Of a stretch of 64,000 nt of DNA, positions 43,088 to 52,085 are shown piece after piece. A program made the translations under genes and the position numbers. The DNA lies in contig NZ_JARUBE010000003.1 of the NCBI RefSeq assembly GCF_029626035.1, forward strand, positions 6,386,001-6,450,000, in the 5' to 3' direction. The notes beneath the pieces are model-generated. The model saw only the letters and a list, made by a program, of their open reading frames with translations, did not search any database and was not told the origin of the DNA. Position 1 is the first letter of the stretch. Each line of letters opens with the position of its first letter. The DNA comes from Micromonospora sp. WMMD980. GTDB lineage: Bacteria; Actinomycetota; Actinomycetes; Mycobacteriales; Micromonosporaceae.

Positions 43088-43133
43088 CGTCGACTCATGA
43101 CCGCCTCCAGCGACACAGCCAGCACGTGCGGGA

Positions 43134-43186
43134 GTTAATAGGGGCCCCCGCCTATGCAGAAAGCGTTAACAGGGGCCCCCTCCTTA
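43134..43186 (-). repeat. Dispersed repeat family B copy 1 (53 bp)
   Basis: Read on the minus strand: TAAGGAGGGGGCCCC, then TTAACGCTTTC, AGGCGGGGGCCCC and TTAAC. It matches the copy at 51910-51962 over exactly 53 bp, about 43 identical positions by hand. Its first three bases are the TAA stop of the S9 peptidase gene. Confidence 0.75.
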
Positions 43187-45328
43187 CAAGCAGCGGCGGA
43201 GGAAATCCAGCTCGAGGCGGAGCAGGCGCTCGGACACGCCGCCGGCCGCCAGGTGGCTCGCGCCGGGCAGCGGCAGCACCGCGTGCGGGCGGCCGGTGGA
43301 CAGCAGCGCGGCGGAGAGCCGCAGCGTGTGCGCGGCCAGCACGTTGTCGTCGACCAGGCCGTGCACCAGCAGCATCGGCCGCGCCTCCTCCGGGTCGCCG
43401 ACCGGTTCGGCGGCCAGCTCGACCAGCGAGTGGTGGGCGTAGACGTCCATGCCGTCCTCCGGCATGCCCAGGTAACGCTCGCTGTAGGCGGTGTCGTACA
43501 GCGCCCAGTCGGTGACCGGCGCGCCCGCGATCGCGCAGCGGAACAGCTCCGGGTGCCGTAGCACCGCCAGCCCGGCCAGCCAGCCGCCGAACGACCAGCC
43601 GCGCACCGCGACCCGGCCCAGGTCCAGGTCGGGATGCTTGCCGGCGAGCGCGGTCAGCGCGTCCACCTGGTCGGCGAGGATCACGTCCGCCACCCGGCGG
43701 TGGATCGCCTTCTCGAACGAGGGCGCGATGCCCGGGGTGCCCCGGTTGTCGACGGTCACCACCGCGAAGCCCTGGTCGGCCCACCACTGCCGCTCCAGCC
43801 AGGCGTCGCGTGCCGCGACCACCTCCTGGTGGCCGGGCCCGCCGTAGATGTCCACCAGCACCGGCAGCCGGGTGCCCTTGACGTGCTCGCCGGGGTAGAG
43901 CACCGCGCTGGGCAGCCGCCGGTCGGTCACCCGCACCAGCGTCGGTCGCGGGGCGGACGAGCTGGTGGCGGCGAGCGAACGCAACTCGGCCACCTCGCGG
44001 TCGCCGTGCCACACCCGCCAGCGGACCCCGGCGTGCTCCAGCGAGGCGACGCCCACCGCCAGCGTGGACCCGCCGATCGAGGCGGTGTGCCAGCCCGGGT
44101 CGCTGCCCATCCGGCGGGCGTCCATCCCGCCGCCGACAGCGGTTCGCACCCGATAGAGGTGGCGCTGGCTGGGTTCGCCCTCGCTCGCCTCGACCAACAG
44201 GTCGGCCGCGGTGCCCGGGCCGGCCGGCAGCCGCCCGACCACCCGCCGCACGTAGAGCGAGGGCGGGGTGAGCAGCGTGCCGTCGGCGAACAGGCACCTG
44301 GCGTCGTACCCGTCGTGGGCCAGTTCGCCGCCGACCAGCACCCGCCCGTCGGGCAGGTGCGCCGGGGTGCCCGGGATCGGTTCCACCCAGCGCGGGTCGG
44401 CCAGCTCGGCGTGCACCTGCGTCTCCCCGGTGCGCGGGTCCACCGCGAGCACCAGGCCGTGCTGCTGGGAGCGGCGCAGCACCGTGATCAGTGGCCCGCC
44501 GTCGGCCCACTCGACCGAGTTGAGGTAGGGGTAGGTCTCGCGGTCCCAGTGCACGTCGACCCAGCCGCCGTCGAGGTCGAGCAGGTGCAGGCTCACCTCC
44601 GCGTTCGGGCCGCCCGCGACCGGGTACGCCACCGACGTCGGTGGGCTCGCCGGCTCGGCCGGGTCGTACAGGTACCAGCGGGGCAGGCGGGACTCGTCCA
44701 CCCGGGCGGCGAGCACCGAGCGCCCGTCCGGCGCCCACCAGTAGCCCCGGTGGCGGTGGAACTCCTCGGCCGCGACGTGCTCGGCCAGCCCCCAGGTCAC
44801 GCCGCTGTCCTCGCCGGCGAGCAGGTTGTCCGCGCCGTCCGGCTCGACCACCCGCAGCTGGCCCCGGCGGACACCCTCGGCGGTGTCGGTGACGTAGGCG
44901 AGTCGTTCGCCGGTCGGGTCGGGCCGGGGATCGATCACCGGCCCGACGGCGGCCACCTCGATCACGTCGCCGTGCACCAGGTCGGCCCGGAACAGCCGCC
45001 CGGCCAGCGCGAACGCGGCGACCCGTCCGGCGGCGTCCAGCGCGTACGAGCCGATGCCGCCGGAGCTGAGCCGCAGCCGTTCGCGCAGCGCCCGTTCGCC
45101 GGGCGCCAGGCGGGCCGGCTCGGCGTCCGCGCCCAGCAGCACCGTCGGGTCGGCGACCAGACACTCCGCGCCGGTGTCGACATCGAGGAGCCAGAGCGCG
45201 TCGGCCGGGTCCTCCGGCCCCGCCGACCGCAGGAAGAGCACCCGGGAGCCGTCACCCGCGACGGTCACGGCGCGCGGCGCTCCGTGGCTGAACCGACGGG
45301 TACGGGCGGCCAGCTCGGGAAAGTCCAC
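43184..45328 (-). CDS. S9-family prolyl peptidase (dipeptidyl-peptidase IV-like)
   Basis: 714 residues from GTG 45328; the frame stays open to 46135 but that part is antisense to mshB. N-terminal beta-propeller (about 1-450) followed by an alpha/beta hydrolase domain: nucleophile Ser579 in GWSFGGW, Asp in HGLVDDNV and His in GASHLAAGG. VDIYGGPGHQ marks the oxyanion strand. No signal peptide, so probably cytoplasmic peptide turnover. TACGAT 8 nt before GTG suggests a leaderless start. The stop codon is provided by repeat family B. Confidence 0.93.
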   Translation of the reverse strand: MDFPELAARTRRFSHGAPRAVTVAGDGSRVLFLRSAGPEDPADALWLLDVDTGAECLVADPTVLLGADAEPARLAPGERALRERLRLSSGGIGSYALDAAGRVAAFALAGRLFRADLVHGDVIEVAAVGPVIDPRPDPTGERLAYVTDTAEGVRRGQLRVVEPDGADNLLAGEDSGVTWGLAEHVAAEEFHRHRGYWWAPDGRSVLAARVDESRLPRWYLYDPAEPASPPTSVAYPVAGGPNAEVSLHLLDLDGGWVDVHWDRETYPYLNSVEWADGGPLITVLRRSQQHGLVLAVDPRTGETQVHAELADPRWVEPIPGTPAHLPDGRVLVGGELAHDGYDARCLFADGTLLTPPSLYVRRVVGRLPAGPGTAADLLVEASEGEPSQRHLYRVRTAVGGGMDARRMGSDPGWHTASIGGSTLAVGVASLEHAGVRWRVWHGDREVAELRSLAATSSSAPRPTLVRVTDRRLPSAVLYPGEHVKGTRLPVLVDIYGGPGHQEVVAARDAWLERQWWADQGFAVVTVDNRGTPGIAPSFEKAIHRRVADVILADQVDALTALAGKHPDLDLGRVAVRGWSFGGWLAGLAVLRHPELFRCAIAGAPVTDWALYDTAYSERYLGMPEDGMDVYAHHSLVELAAEPVGDPEEARPMLLVHGLVDDNVLAAHTLRLSAALLSTGRPHAVLPLPGASHLAAGGVSERLLRLELDFLRRCL

Positions 45329-45336
45329 GCCTGCAG

Positions 45337-45342
45337 ATCGTA
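45337..45342 (-). promoter_or_regulatory. Candidate leaderless -10 box for S9 peptidase (TACGAT)
   Basis: TACGAT on the minus strand ends 8 nt before GTG 45328. Confidence 0.45.
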
Positions 45343-45411
45343 GGCGGGCTCCCGGCGTGATGTGGCCGACCTGGGCGGACGCATGACCGCCGGAGGGGCA
45401 GGACCGCCGGT

Positions 45412-45417
45412 TAGAGT
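45412..45417 (+). promoter_or_regulatory. Candidate leaderless -10 box for mshB (TAGAGT)
   Basis: TAGAGT ends 7 nt before GTG 45425, with no ribosome site between; divergent from the S9 promoter 70 bp away. Confidence 0.55.
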
Positions 45418-45424
45418 GACGGGC

Positions 45425-46339
45425 GTGACGACGCTGCCCGACCGACGCCTCCTGCTGGTCCACGCGCATCCCGACGACGAGTCGATCGGCACCGGCTCGA
45501 CGATGGCGCACTACGCCGCCGCCGGCGCCCACGTCACGCTGGTGACCTGCACGCTGGGCGAGGAGGGCGAGATCCACGTGCCGGCGCTGTCCGGTCTCGC
45601 CGCGGCCGAGGCCGACCAGCTCGGCGGCTACCGGATCGCGGAGCTGGCCTCGGCCTGCGCCGCGCTCGGCGTGGCCGACCACCGGTTCCTCGGCGGCGCG
45701 GGCCGCTACCGCGACTCCGGGATGATGGGGCTGGCCACCAACGACCACCCGCGGGCGTTCTGGCGGGCCGATCTCGACTCCGCCGCCGGGCACCTGCTGG
45801 CGGTCGTCCGCGAGGTCCGCCCCCAGGTCCTGATCACGTACGACCCGAACGGCTTCTACGGCCACCCCGACCACATCCAGGCGCACCGGGTGGCCATGCG
45901 CGCCGTCGAGCTGGCCGCGGCCGAGGGGATCGCCCCGGCGAAGGTCTACTGGACGGCCATGCCGCGCAGCGTGCTGGACGCCGGCCTGGAGGCGTTCACC
46001 GAGTCGTCCGACAATCCTTTCGCCGGCATCTCCGACGTGGCGGAGTTGCCGTTCGGCACGCCCGACGCGCAGATCGCGGCCCGGATCGACGCCACCGACC
46101 AGCACGCCGCGAAGGAGGCGGCGATGCGCGCCCACGCCACCCAGATCCCGGCCGACTCCTGGCTCTACTCGATCGCCGGCAACTTCGGTGCCGAGTTCAT
46201 GGGCGTCGAATACTTCACGCTCGCGGTCGGCGAGAAGGGACCCGGCAACGGCCCGTACGGCTGGGAGGACGACCTCTTCGCGGGGTTGGCCCCGGACGCG
46301 CCGGACCGCGCCCCGGTCGCGGCGGCCGGTCTCCGGTGA
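45425..46339 (+). CDS. mshB: GlcNAc-inositol deacetylase MshB (mycothiol biosynthesis)
   Basis: 304 residues from GTG 45425. Zinc motif VHAHPDDES with His15 and Asp18 as ligands and Asp17 as likely base; the third ligand lies in [10 protein letters not shown]. It removes the acetyl group from GlcNAc-Ins, second step to mycothiol, the actinobacterial thiol buffer. It is the strongest taxonomic marker in the window. GTGA overlap couples it to the membrane protein that follows. Confidence 0.95.
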   Translation: MTTLPDRRLLLVHAHPDDESIGTGSTMAHYAAAGAHVTLVTCTLGEEGEIHVPALSGLAAAEADQLGGYRIAELASACAALGVADHRFLGGAGRYRDSGMMGLATNDHPRAFWRADLDSAAGHLLAVVREVRPQVLITYDPNGFYGHPDHIQAHRVAMRAVELAAAEGIAPAKVYWTAMPRSVLDAGLEAFTESSDNPFAGISDVAELPFGTPDAQIAARIDATDQHAAKEAAMRAHATQIPADSWLYSIAGNFGAEFMGVEYFTLAVGEKGPGNGPYGWEDDLFAGLAPDAPDRAPVAAAGLR

Positions 46340-46830
46340 CGTCGCCCGCCGCGCCCGTGTCGGTCCTGCCCGAGCCGTCGCCGTCCGCTCCGCCCGGCCG
46401 GGCGGAGCGGGCGCTCGACCGCGCGCTGCGGGTGGCCGGCGGCGTGGTGGCGGTCTGGGCCGGCGTGCTGGCCGCGCTGCTCGACCTGATCTTCGCCACC
46501 TGGGCCTGGGAGACCGTGCAGGGCCGCGCCGGCGGCACCCAGGCTCTGGTCGGGATCGGGTTGGCGGTGGCCGGTGTCGCCGCGGTGGCGGCGTCGACGG
46601 TGCTGCTCGGCTGGTTCGCGCACGCCTCGACCGGCAGCCGGTGGGGGGTGGCGCTGGCCGCGCTGCCGTGGTTCCTGGTGATCGTGGTGGGCGGTTTCCG
46701 CACCACCGAGGGCGATCTGGCGTTGGCCGGCGACAACGTGCTCGGCCTCGCGCTGATCGTGACCGGCGCGGTCACCTTCGCGGTGCTCGGCTTCCGGCAC
46801 CTCGTGGCGCCACCGCCCGCACAACCGTGA
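46336..46830 (+). CDS. Hypothetical membrane protein coupled to mshB
   Basis: 164 residues, GTG start inside the mshB stop. A Pro/Ala/Ser-rich N-terminus of about 30 residues is followed by four membrane helices (about 33-58, 70-95, 103-120 and 128-148). No family name recognised, but such a small four-helix protein next to mshB is plausible in the genus. Function unknown. Confidence 0.75.
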   Translation: MTSPAAPVSVLPEPSPSAPPGRAERALDRALRVAGGVVAVWAGVLAALLDLIFATWAWETVQGRAGGTQALVGIGLAVAGVAAVAASTVLLGWFAHASTGSRWGVALAALPWFLVIVVGGFRTTEGDLALAGDNVLGLALIVTGAVTFAVLGFRHLVAPPPAQP

Positions 46831-46916
46831 GGTGCTGACGCCGCACAGCCGGCGGTGGTAGACATTCCTGCCAGAGACCCGCCGCGGGGGCGGGGCGGTA
46901 CGGCGGGAGGCGTGCG

Positions 46917-47381
46917 ATGGGTCAGCGGTGGCGTGCGGTGGTTGTGCTGACGGCCGCGTTGTTCGTGGTCAACGTGGTGGCCCGGCTGGTCATCAGGTTC
47001 GCCTTCCCGGACGACGACACCGCGGCCAGCCGGGTCTCGTTGGTGATGTTCCTGGCCATCGGTCTGATCCTGGCCGGCGCCGCGTTCCGCTGGGGCGCCG
47101 CCCGGCCGCTCGGGCACTGGGCCGGTGACCTGGCCCTGGTGGTGGTCGCGGCGCTGGCGCTCACCGTCTTCGTCGGGCCGCTGCTGGTCGGCGAGAACCC
47201 GTTCGGTGGTGGGGCCGGCCTGTTCTTCGCCCAGATCTGGCTCTATCTCGCGGCCACCGCGGCGGGTGTGCTGGTCGGCTACCTGACCCTCACCGCGCTC
47301 GGCCGGGACTTCCGCTCCCGCCAGCTCAAGCGGTACGCCGAGCTGAAGCAGTCCCGGCCCCGCAAGGTCGTCCGGCGTTGA
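46917..47381 (+). CDS. Hypothetical four-helix membrane protein
   Basis: 154 residues from ATG 46917 with GGGAGG upstream. Four hydrophobic segments (about 8-28, 42-60, 70-90 and 103-125), then a basic tail (RSRQLKRYAELKQSRPRKVVRR). The tail should face the cytoplasm. Not recognised. It lies 86 bp after the previous membrane protein and converges on the GNAT gene with only one base between stops. Confidence 0.75.
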   Translation: MGQRWRAVVVLTAALFVVNVVARLVIRFAFPDDDTAASRVSLVMFLAIGLILAGAAFRWGAARPLGHWAGDLALVVVAALALTVFVGPLLVGENPFGGGAGLFFAQIWLYLAATAAGVLVGYLTLTALGRDFRSRQLKRYAELKQSRPRKVVRR

Positions 47382-47382
47382 G

Positions 47383-48384
47383 TCAGGGCGCCACCCGGGT
47401 GAGATAGGTGTGGTGGGTGGTGAAGCCGAGCCGGCGATAGAGCGCCACCGCGCCCACGTTCGTCTGCTCCACCTGGAGGAACGCCTGCGTGGCGCCCTCG
47501 GCGGCGGCCCAGCCGGCCAGGGCCCGCACGACCGCCCCGGCGTAGCCGCGCCGGCGGGCCTCCGGCAGCACCTCGAGCAGGCTCACCCCGAGCCAACGCC
47601 CCGCACCGGTGACGGTGCCCCGGCCCACCGCGAGCAGTCGGCCGTCGACCCGCAGCTCGGCGAAGCGGATCCGGTCCACGGCGGTGAGCACGTGAAGGGC
47701 GGCCTGCGGCAGCCCGCCCTTGCGGTCGGCGGCGACCGCCAGCCAGTCGTCGGCGGGTACCCGGGCCAGTGTCACCGGGGGAGCGTCCCCGCCGGTCGAC
47801 GCGTTCGTGGGTGGCCCCGCCCCGTGCGCCGTCCCGACGGCGCGGCCTGGCGTCGTCAGGGTGACCAGCGGGACGGTCTGCACCAGCACCGGCGGGCGGG
47901 ACGTCCAGCCGCGCGCGTCCAGCTCCGCGCCGACCGGGGCGGCCAGCGGCAGCGGCGTGTTCACCAGGGCGTGCTGGCCGTGGTCGGCGTACCAGCGGTG
48001 CACCGCGTCCAGCGCCTCGGGCAGCGGGCGGTCCGGGTCGCCGATCGGCAGCGCGCTGTTCGCCCGGCCGGTCCAGCCGGCGGCGGCCCGCAGCCGCCAG
48101 TCGCCGAGCCGCCCGCGTACCGGCGCGGGCCAGGCCTCGTCGGCGGCGGTCTCCAGGGCGATCACCGCGGCGGCGGTCGGCCGGCGGGCCGGCGGCACCC
48201 GCCTGGCGCGGTGCACCTCGCCGACCGGGACGCGCAGCGGCCCGCGGTCGGTGGCGAGGGTGATGTGGGTCTCGCTCAGCTCCACCAGCTCCCCGAGCGC
48301 GTCGGAGAAGAGCGGCCGGCCCTCGCGAATCCCCACAATCCGGCGAACCACGATCCGGTGTCCCACGTCCTGCTGTCGGAGCAC
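47383..48384 (-). CDS. GNAT acetyltransferase, Rv0428c/cg3035 type
   Basis: 333 residues from GTG 48384. N-terminal small beta domain (about 1-62, VVRRIVGIREGRPLFSDALGELVEL), a middle DWRLRAAAGWTGRANSALPIGDP motif and a C-terminal GNAT fold with LEVLPEARRRGYAGAVVRALAGWA for acetyl-CoA. This three-part architecture is typical of the actinobacterial Rv0428c group. Substrate unknown. Divergent from the ferredoxin-dapC operon. Confidence 0.9.
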   Translation of the reverse strand: MLRQQDVGHRIVVRRIVGIREGRPLFSDALGELVELSETHITLATDRGPLRVPVGEVHRARRVPPARRPTAAAVIALETAADEAWPAPVRGRLGDWRLRAAAGWTGRANSALPIGDPDRPLPEALDAVHRWYADHGQHALVNTPLPLAAPVGAELDARGWTSRPPVLVQTVPLVTLTTPGRAVGTAHGAGPPTNASTGGDAPPVTLARVPADDWLAVAADRKGGLPQAALHVLTAVDRIRFAELRVDGRLLAVGRGTVTGAGRWLGVSLLEVLPEARRRGYAGAVVRALAGWAAAEGATQAFLQVEQTNVGAVALYRRLGFTTHHTYLTRVAP

Positions 48385-48463
48385 GATCGACCCCCTCCCC
48401 GGCGAGATACTAGGCTCTTACCGTTGCGGATGATCGCGACGAGTCTTGCGGAGGAGAAGACCG

Positions 48464-48790
48464 GTGACCTACATCATCGCCGAGCCGTGCGTGGATGTGC
48501 TCGACAAGGCATGCATCGAGGAGTGCCCGGTCGACTGCATCTACGAGGGCAACCGGATGCTCTACATCCACCCCGACGAGTGCGTCGACTGTGGTGCCTG
48601 CGAGCCGGTCTGCCCGGTGGAAGCGATCTTCTACGAGGACGACGTGCCGGAGCAGTGGAAGGACTACACCGGCGCGAACTACGAGTTCTTCGAGGACCTG
48701 GGCTCGCCCGGGGGCGCCTCGAAGATCGGCAAGGTGGAGAAGGACGCCACCTTCGTCGCCGCGCAGCCGCCGCGCGGCGAGGGCCACTGA
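48464..48790 (+). CDS. fdxA: 7Fe ferredoxin
   Basis: 108 residues from GTG 48464, GGAGGAGAAG upstream. Cluster ligands in PCVDVLDKACIEECPVDC and CVDCGACEPVCPVEA, the classical FdxA/FdxC [3Fe-4S][4Fe-4S] arrangement. TAGGCT about 55 bp upstream may be its -10. It carries electrons in the cytoplasm. The adjacent dapC gene overlaps its stop, an association conserved in many actinobacteria. Confidence 0.95.
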   Translation: MTYIIAEPCVDVLDKACIEECPVDCIYEGNRMLYIHPDECVDCGACEPVCPVEAIFYEDDVPEQWKDYTGANYEFFEDLGSPGGASKIGKVEKDATFVAAQPPRGEGH

Positions 48791-49896
48791 GCCGGCCCAC
48801 GCCGGTCTCGGCACGGCTGCCCGAGTTCACCTGGGACACGCTGGACGCCGCGGCCGCCACGGCCGCGGCGCACCCGGGTGGTCTCATCAACCTCTCCATG
48901 GGCACGCCGGTCGACCCGGTGCCGCCGCTGATCCGGCAGGCGCTCGCCGACGCGTCGGACGCGCCGGGCTATCCGCTGACCGCGGGCACGCCCGCCCTGC
49001 GGGACGCCATCGCGGCCTGGGTGGCCCGGGCCTGCGGCGCGGGTGTCGACGGGCTGGGGGTGCTGCCCACGATCGGCTCCAAGGAGCTGGTGGCCTGGCT
49101 GCCCACGCTGCTCGGGCTCGGCCCGGGTGACGTGGTCGTGGTGCCGTCGGTCGCCTATCCGACATACGAGGACGGGGCCCGGCTGGCCGGCGCGACGGTC
49201 GTGCGCAGTGACTCGCTGACCGCGCTCGGCCCCGACCCCCGGGTCCGCCTGGTCTGGGTCAACTCGCCGGGCAACCCGACCGGCCGGGTGCTGCCCGCCG
49301 CCCACCTGCGCAAGGTGGTCGAGTGGGCCCGCGAGCGCGGCGCGGTGGTCGCCAGCGACGAGTGCTACCTGCCGTTGGGCTGGGACGCCGAACCCGTCTC
49401 GGTGCTCTCGCCGCAGGTGTGCGGCGGGTCCTACGCGGGCGTGCTCGCGGTGCACTCGCTCTCCAAGCGCTCCAACCTGGCCGGCTACCGGGCCGGGTTC
49501 GTGGCCGGCGACCCGGCGCTGACGGCCGAGCTGCTCAAGGTGCGCAAGCACGCCGGCATGATCGTGCCGGCCCCGGTGCAGGCGGCCATGGTGGCCGCGC
49601 TCGCCGACCAGGCGCACGCCGACGCCCAGCGGGAGCGCTACCGGGCCCGGCGGGAGACGCTGCGCGCCGCGTTCACCGGCGCCGGCTTCACGGTCGAGCA
49701 CTCCGAGGCCGGGCTCTACCTCTGGCTGACCCGCGACGAGGACTGTTGGGACACGGTCGACTGGCTGGCCCGGCGCGGCATCCTGGTCGCCGCCGGCGTC
49801 TTCTACGGCCCGGCCGGCGCCCGGCACGTGCGGGCGGCGCTGACCGAGTCCGACGCGCACGTCGACGCGGTGGCCGGCCGGCTCGCCGAGTCCTGA
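48787..49896 (+). CDS. dapC: N-succinyldiaminopimelate aminotransferase with CTG start
   Basis: 369 residues if read from CTG 48787, which shares two bases with the fdxA stop (CTGA). The encoded start (M)SRPTPVSARLPEFTW matches the start expected for actinobacterial homologues, and no ATG, GTG or TTG exists in frame near it; the frame is open far upstream only as shadow. GAGG lies 4 nt before. PLP lysine is Lys227 in SLSKRSNLAGYR; NSPGNPTG is present. Works in DAP/lysine and peptidoglycan synthesis with dapD and dapE further right. Confidence 0.9.
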   Translation: MSRPTPVSARLPEFTWDTLDAAAATAAAHPGGLINLSMGTPVDPVPPLIRQALADASDAPGYPLTAGTPALRDAIAAWVARACGAGVDGLGVLPTIGSKELVAWLPTLLGLGPGDVVVVPSVAYPTYEDGARLAGATVVRSDSLTALGPDPRVRLVWVNSPGNPTGRVLPAAHLRKVVEWARERGAVVASDECYLPLGWDAEPVSVLSPQVCGGSYAGVLAVHSLSKRSNLAGYRAGFVAGDPALTAELLKVRKHAGMIVPAPVQAAMVAALADQAHADAQRERYRARRETLRAAFTGAGFTVEHSEAGLYLWLTRDEDCWDTVDWLARRGILVAAGVFYGPAGARHVRAALTESDAHVDAVAGRLAES

Positions 49897-49937
49897 CCGC
49901 CGGCCGCCGACCCCGTCAACGGGGCCGGCGGCCGGCG
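49897..49937. terminator. Shared hairpin between dapC and M48 gene
   Basis: CCGCCGGCCGCCG and CGGCGGCCGGCG pair, continued by CCCCGT-CA-ACGGGG at the tip. Convergent gene ends. Confidence 0.75.
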
Positions 49938-49941
49938 CGGC

Positions 49942-51783
49942 TCAGCCGTTGATCCGCCGGAACACCGTCAGCAGCGTGTCCCGGCTGCGCTTTTCCAGGA
50001 ACTCACTGGCCATCAGCTCCTGCATCTGCACGGTGCGGCCGTCGAAGAGCGTCAGCGTGGCCTTCAGCGGCACCTCCCGCCGCACCTCCACCGAGGTGAT
50101 CTCCTCGTAGGGCAGATAGGGGTGGCGGGCGGCCAGGTCGGCGACCGGCACCGAACCGACGAGCGCGGTCAGCCGCTTCTCGCCCTGGCCGGCCTTGCCC
50201 GGGTCGGCGATCAGCACCAGGCCGTTGTCGAGCACCAGCACGTCGTGCTCCCGGCCGTCGATCTTGATGTTGGCCAGGCCGGCGATCAGGTCGGCGTTCC
50301 GGGCGGTGGCACGGGCCTGCACCACGGTGGCGCCGGCGACGTCGACGCCCCGCTCGGCCAGCCGGGCCAGCGCCTCGTCCAGGCTCTCCGGGGTGACCGC
50401 CAGCTTGGCCTCGTCGGCCAGGTCCCACGGCTCGCCCGACGTGCCGACCAGCGAGGCCGGGCCGGACCAGGAGAGTTGCCAGCGCGCCCGGCCGGAGCGG
50501 ACCGCCGCGTGGTCCAGCAGCGTCTCCATCGGGCCGGCGAACGCGGCCGCCGCCTCCTTGCGGGTGGCACCGTCGAACAACTGCTCGGCGAACTCGCCCA
50601 GCCGGCCGGCGCGGACCAGGTCCAGCACCGTCGGGAGGCCCGGCGCGGGAGTGCCGGTGAACCGGCCGACCGCCCGGTAGAGGTTGTCCGCCCGCCGCTG
50701 CACGTCGGCGGCGACCGACTCGGCGACGAACTCCGGCCACGGCAGCACCCGCCGGGAGCCGTGCTCGACCACCAGCGCCTGGAGCTGGCGGCCGGCGGCG
50801 GCCACGTCCGCGAGCAGCGTCCGCGCCGGCTGGTCGTCCGCGCCCGCCGTGGTCGGGGGAGCGGCCGTCATGGCGGCGACCCGGACGCCGATCGGCGGGT
50901 GGGTGTCCCAGCGGGACGGCTCCCGCTCCGGCGCGTTCTCCCGCAGCGCGTCGATCTCCTCGCGGCGGGCGTCCAGCAGCTCCGCGAAGCCGCCGAAGAG
51001 GTCGTCCGGGGCCAGCCCGGCGGACCAGCCCGACTCGACGTAGCGGCGCGTGTAGAAGGCCCAGGCGGCGTCGAGCGCGGGCAGCGTACGCAGCGCCGAG
51101 GTGGCCGCCTCGGTGCCGGCGAGCGCCACCGACGCCCGGTCGGCCTCCAGTTCCTGGCGGCGTGAGGCGGCGTTGTCCACCATCAGGTAGAGCAGCGAGT
51201 AGCCCTTGAACACCCAGCCGATCGGGTTGCGCGGGCTGATCCGCTCGATCGTCTCCTCGATGGCCAGCCGGCCCCGGTAGGCCACCCCGCCGAGGCGGGT
51301 GTGCCGGCCGGAGTAGTGGCCCAGCTCGTGCGCGAGCACCGAACGGAACTGGTCCATCCGCATCGCCTGGAGCAGCGGCAGCCCGACGTAGAGCGTGCGC
51401 CGACCACCGACCAGACCGAGCAGCCGGCTCTGCTCGCCGACCGCGGCGTTCACCTCGGGCACCAGCCGGATCTCGTCCGGTGCCCGGGTGCCGACCGCGG
51501 TGGCCAGCTCGCGCACGGTGGCCCAGAGCCGGGGCGCCGCCCGCTCGTCCAGGACCAGGCCGGGCGCCGGTTCGTTCCTGGTACGGATCGCCTTCCACAT
51601 CCCGACGCCCACCGCGCCCAGCGCGACCACCAGCGGCAGCAGCAGCTTGCCGGTGACGATGCCCGAGGTGTGGCCGAACAGCCAGATCCCGAGCGCGATC
51701 ACGGCGGCGAGCTGGAGCAGCGCGACGACGTAGAAACCGATCAACATGACCACCGAGGCGAGCGCCCGGTACGTCGCGGACAT
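49942..51783 (-). CDS. M48-family membrane metalloprotease
   Basis: 613 residues from ATG 51783. Two N-terminal membrane helices (about 10-36 and 45-65); zinc motif HELGH at about 151-155; the third ligand Glu is probably in RRQELEADRAS. A long C-terminal half (about 330-613), with a PH-like VLVLDNGLVLIADPG segment, is unlike the short HtpX type. Membrane protein quality control is the likely job. Divergent from tyrA across a region that carries repeat family B. Confidence 0.92.
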   Translation of the reverse strand: MSATYRALASVVMLIGFYVVALLQLAAVIALGIWLFGHTSGIVTGKLLLPLVVALGAVGVGMWKAIRTRNEPAPGLVLDERAAPRLWATVRELATAVGTRAPDEIRLVPEVNAAVGEQSRLLGLVGGRRTLYVGLPLLQAMRMDQFRSVLAHELGHYSGRHTRLGGVAYRGRLAIEETIERISPRNPIGWVFKGYSLLYLMVDNAASRRQELEADRASVALAGTEAATSALRTLPALDAAWAFYTRRYVESGWSAGLAPDDLFGGFAELLDARREEIDALRENAPEREPSRWDTHPPIGVRVAAMTAAPPTTAGADDQPARTLLADVAAAGRQLQALVVEHGSRRVLPWPEFVAESVAADVQRRADNLYRAVGRFTGTPAPGLPTVLDLVRAGRLGEFAEQLFDGATRKEAAAAFAGPMETLLDHAAVRSGRARWQLSWSGPASLVGTSGEPWDLADEAKLAVTPESLDEALARLAERGVDVAGATVVQARATARNADLIAGLANIKIDGREHDVLVLDNGLVLIADPGKAGQGEKRLTALVGSVPVADLAARHPYLPYEEITSVEVRREVPLKATLTLFDGRTVQMQELMASEFLEKRSRDTLLTVFRRING

Positions 51784-51909
51784 GAGTGTCCCTTCCCCGT
51801 TGACGAAGGCCCGACCGGTCGTTCCGGTCGAGCCGCCGGAGGACCGTACGCCGTACCGCGGGCACCGACATCCACCGTCCGGCCGGATCGATATCCGCCG
51901 TCGATGCCG

Positions 51910-51989
51910 TAAGGCGGGGCCCCTTCTTAACGCTTTCGGTAGAGGCGGGGCCCCTTCTTAACACCTGGTGTTAAGAAGGGGCCCCGCCT
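51910..51989. repeat. Repeat family B copy 2 plus inverted half; contains a 47-bp perfect palindrome
   Basis: Bases 51910-51962 are the 53-bp element (two direct halves of the form AGGCGGGGCCCCTTCTTAAC). A third half follows in inverse orientation, so 51943-51965 and 51967-51989 are perfect 23-bp complements around a single T at 51966. It lies in the divergent region between the M48 and tyrA starts, so a terminator role is unlikely. Confidence 0.85.
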
Positions 51990-52085
51990 TGCATCCGGGC
52001 CTCGGTGGGATGGGCGATATTCTCGGCGGGACTTCCCGCGGGGCCGACCGGGCTCCGCCGACGACGCGGACGCCGAGGTGGGCCG

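Noticed and set aside
42864..43088. 74-residue minus-strand frame MADPAAG...
   Set aside because: Runs through the transporter terminator hairpin and has no coding bias; another frame here gives the HTH-like remnant.
45329..46135. N-terminal extension of the S9 peptidase to 46135
   Set aside because: It is antisense to mshB and has the low-complexity look of a GC-rich shadow frame; GTG 45328 starts the conserved domain.
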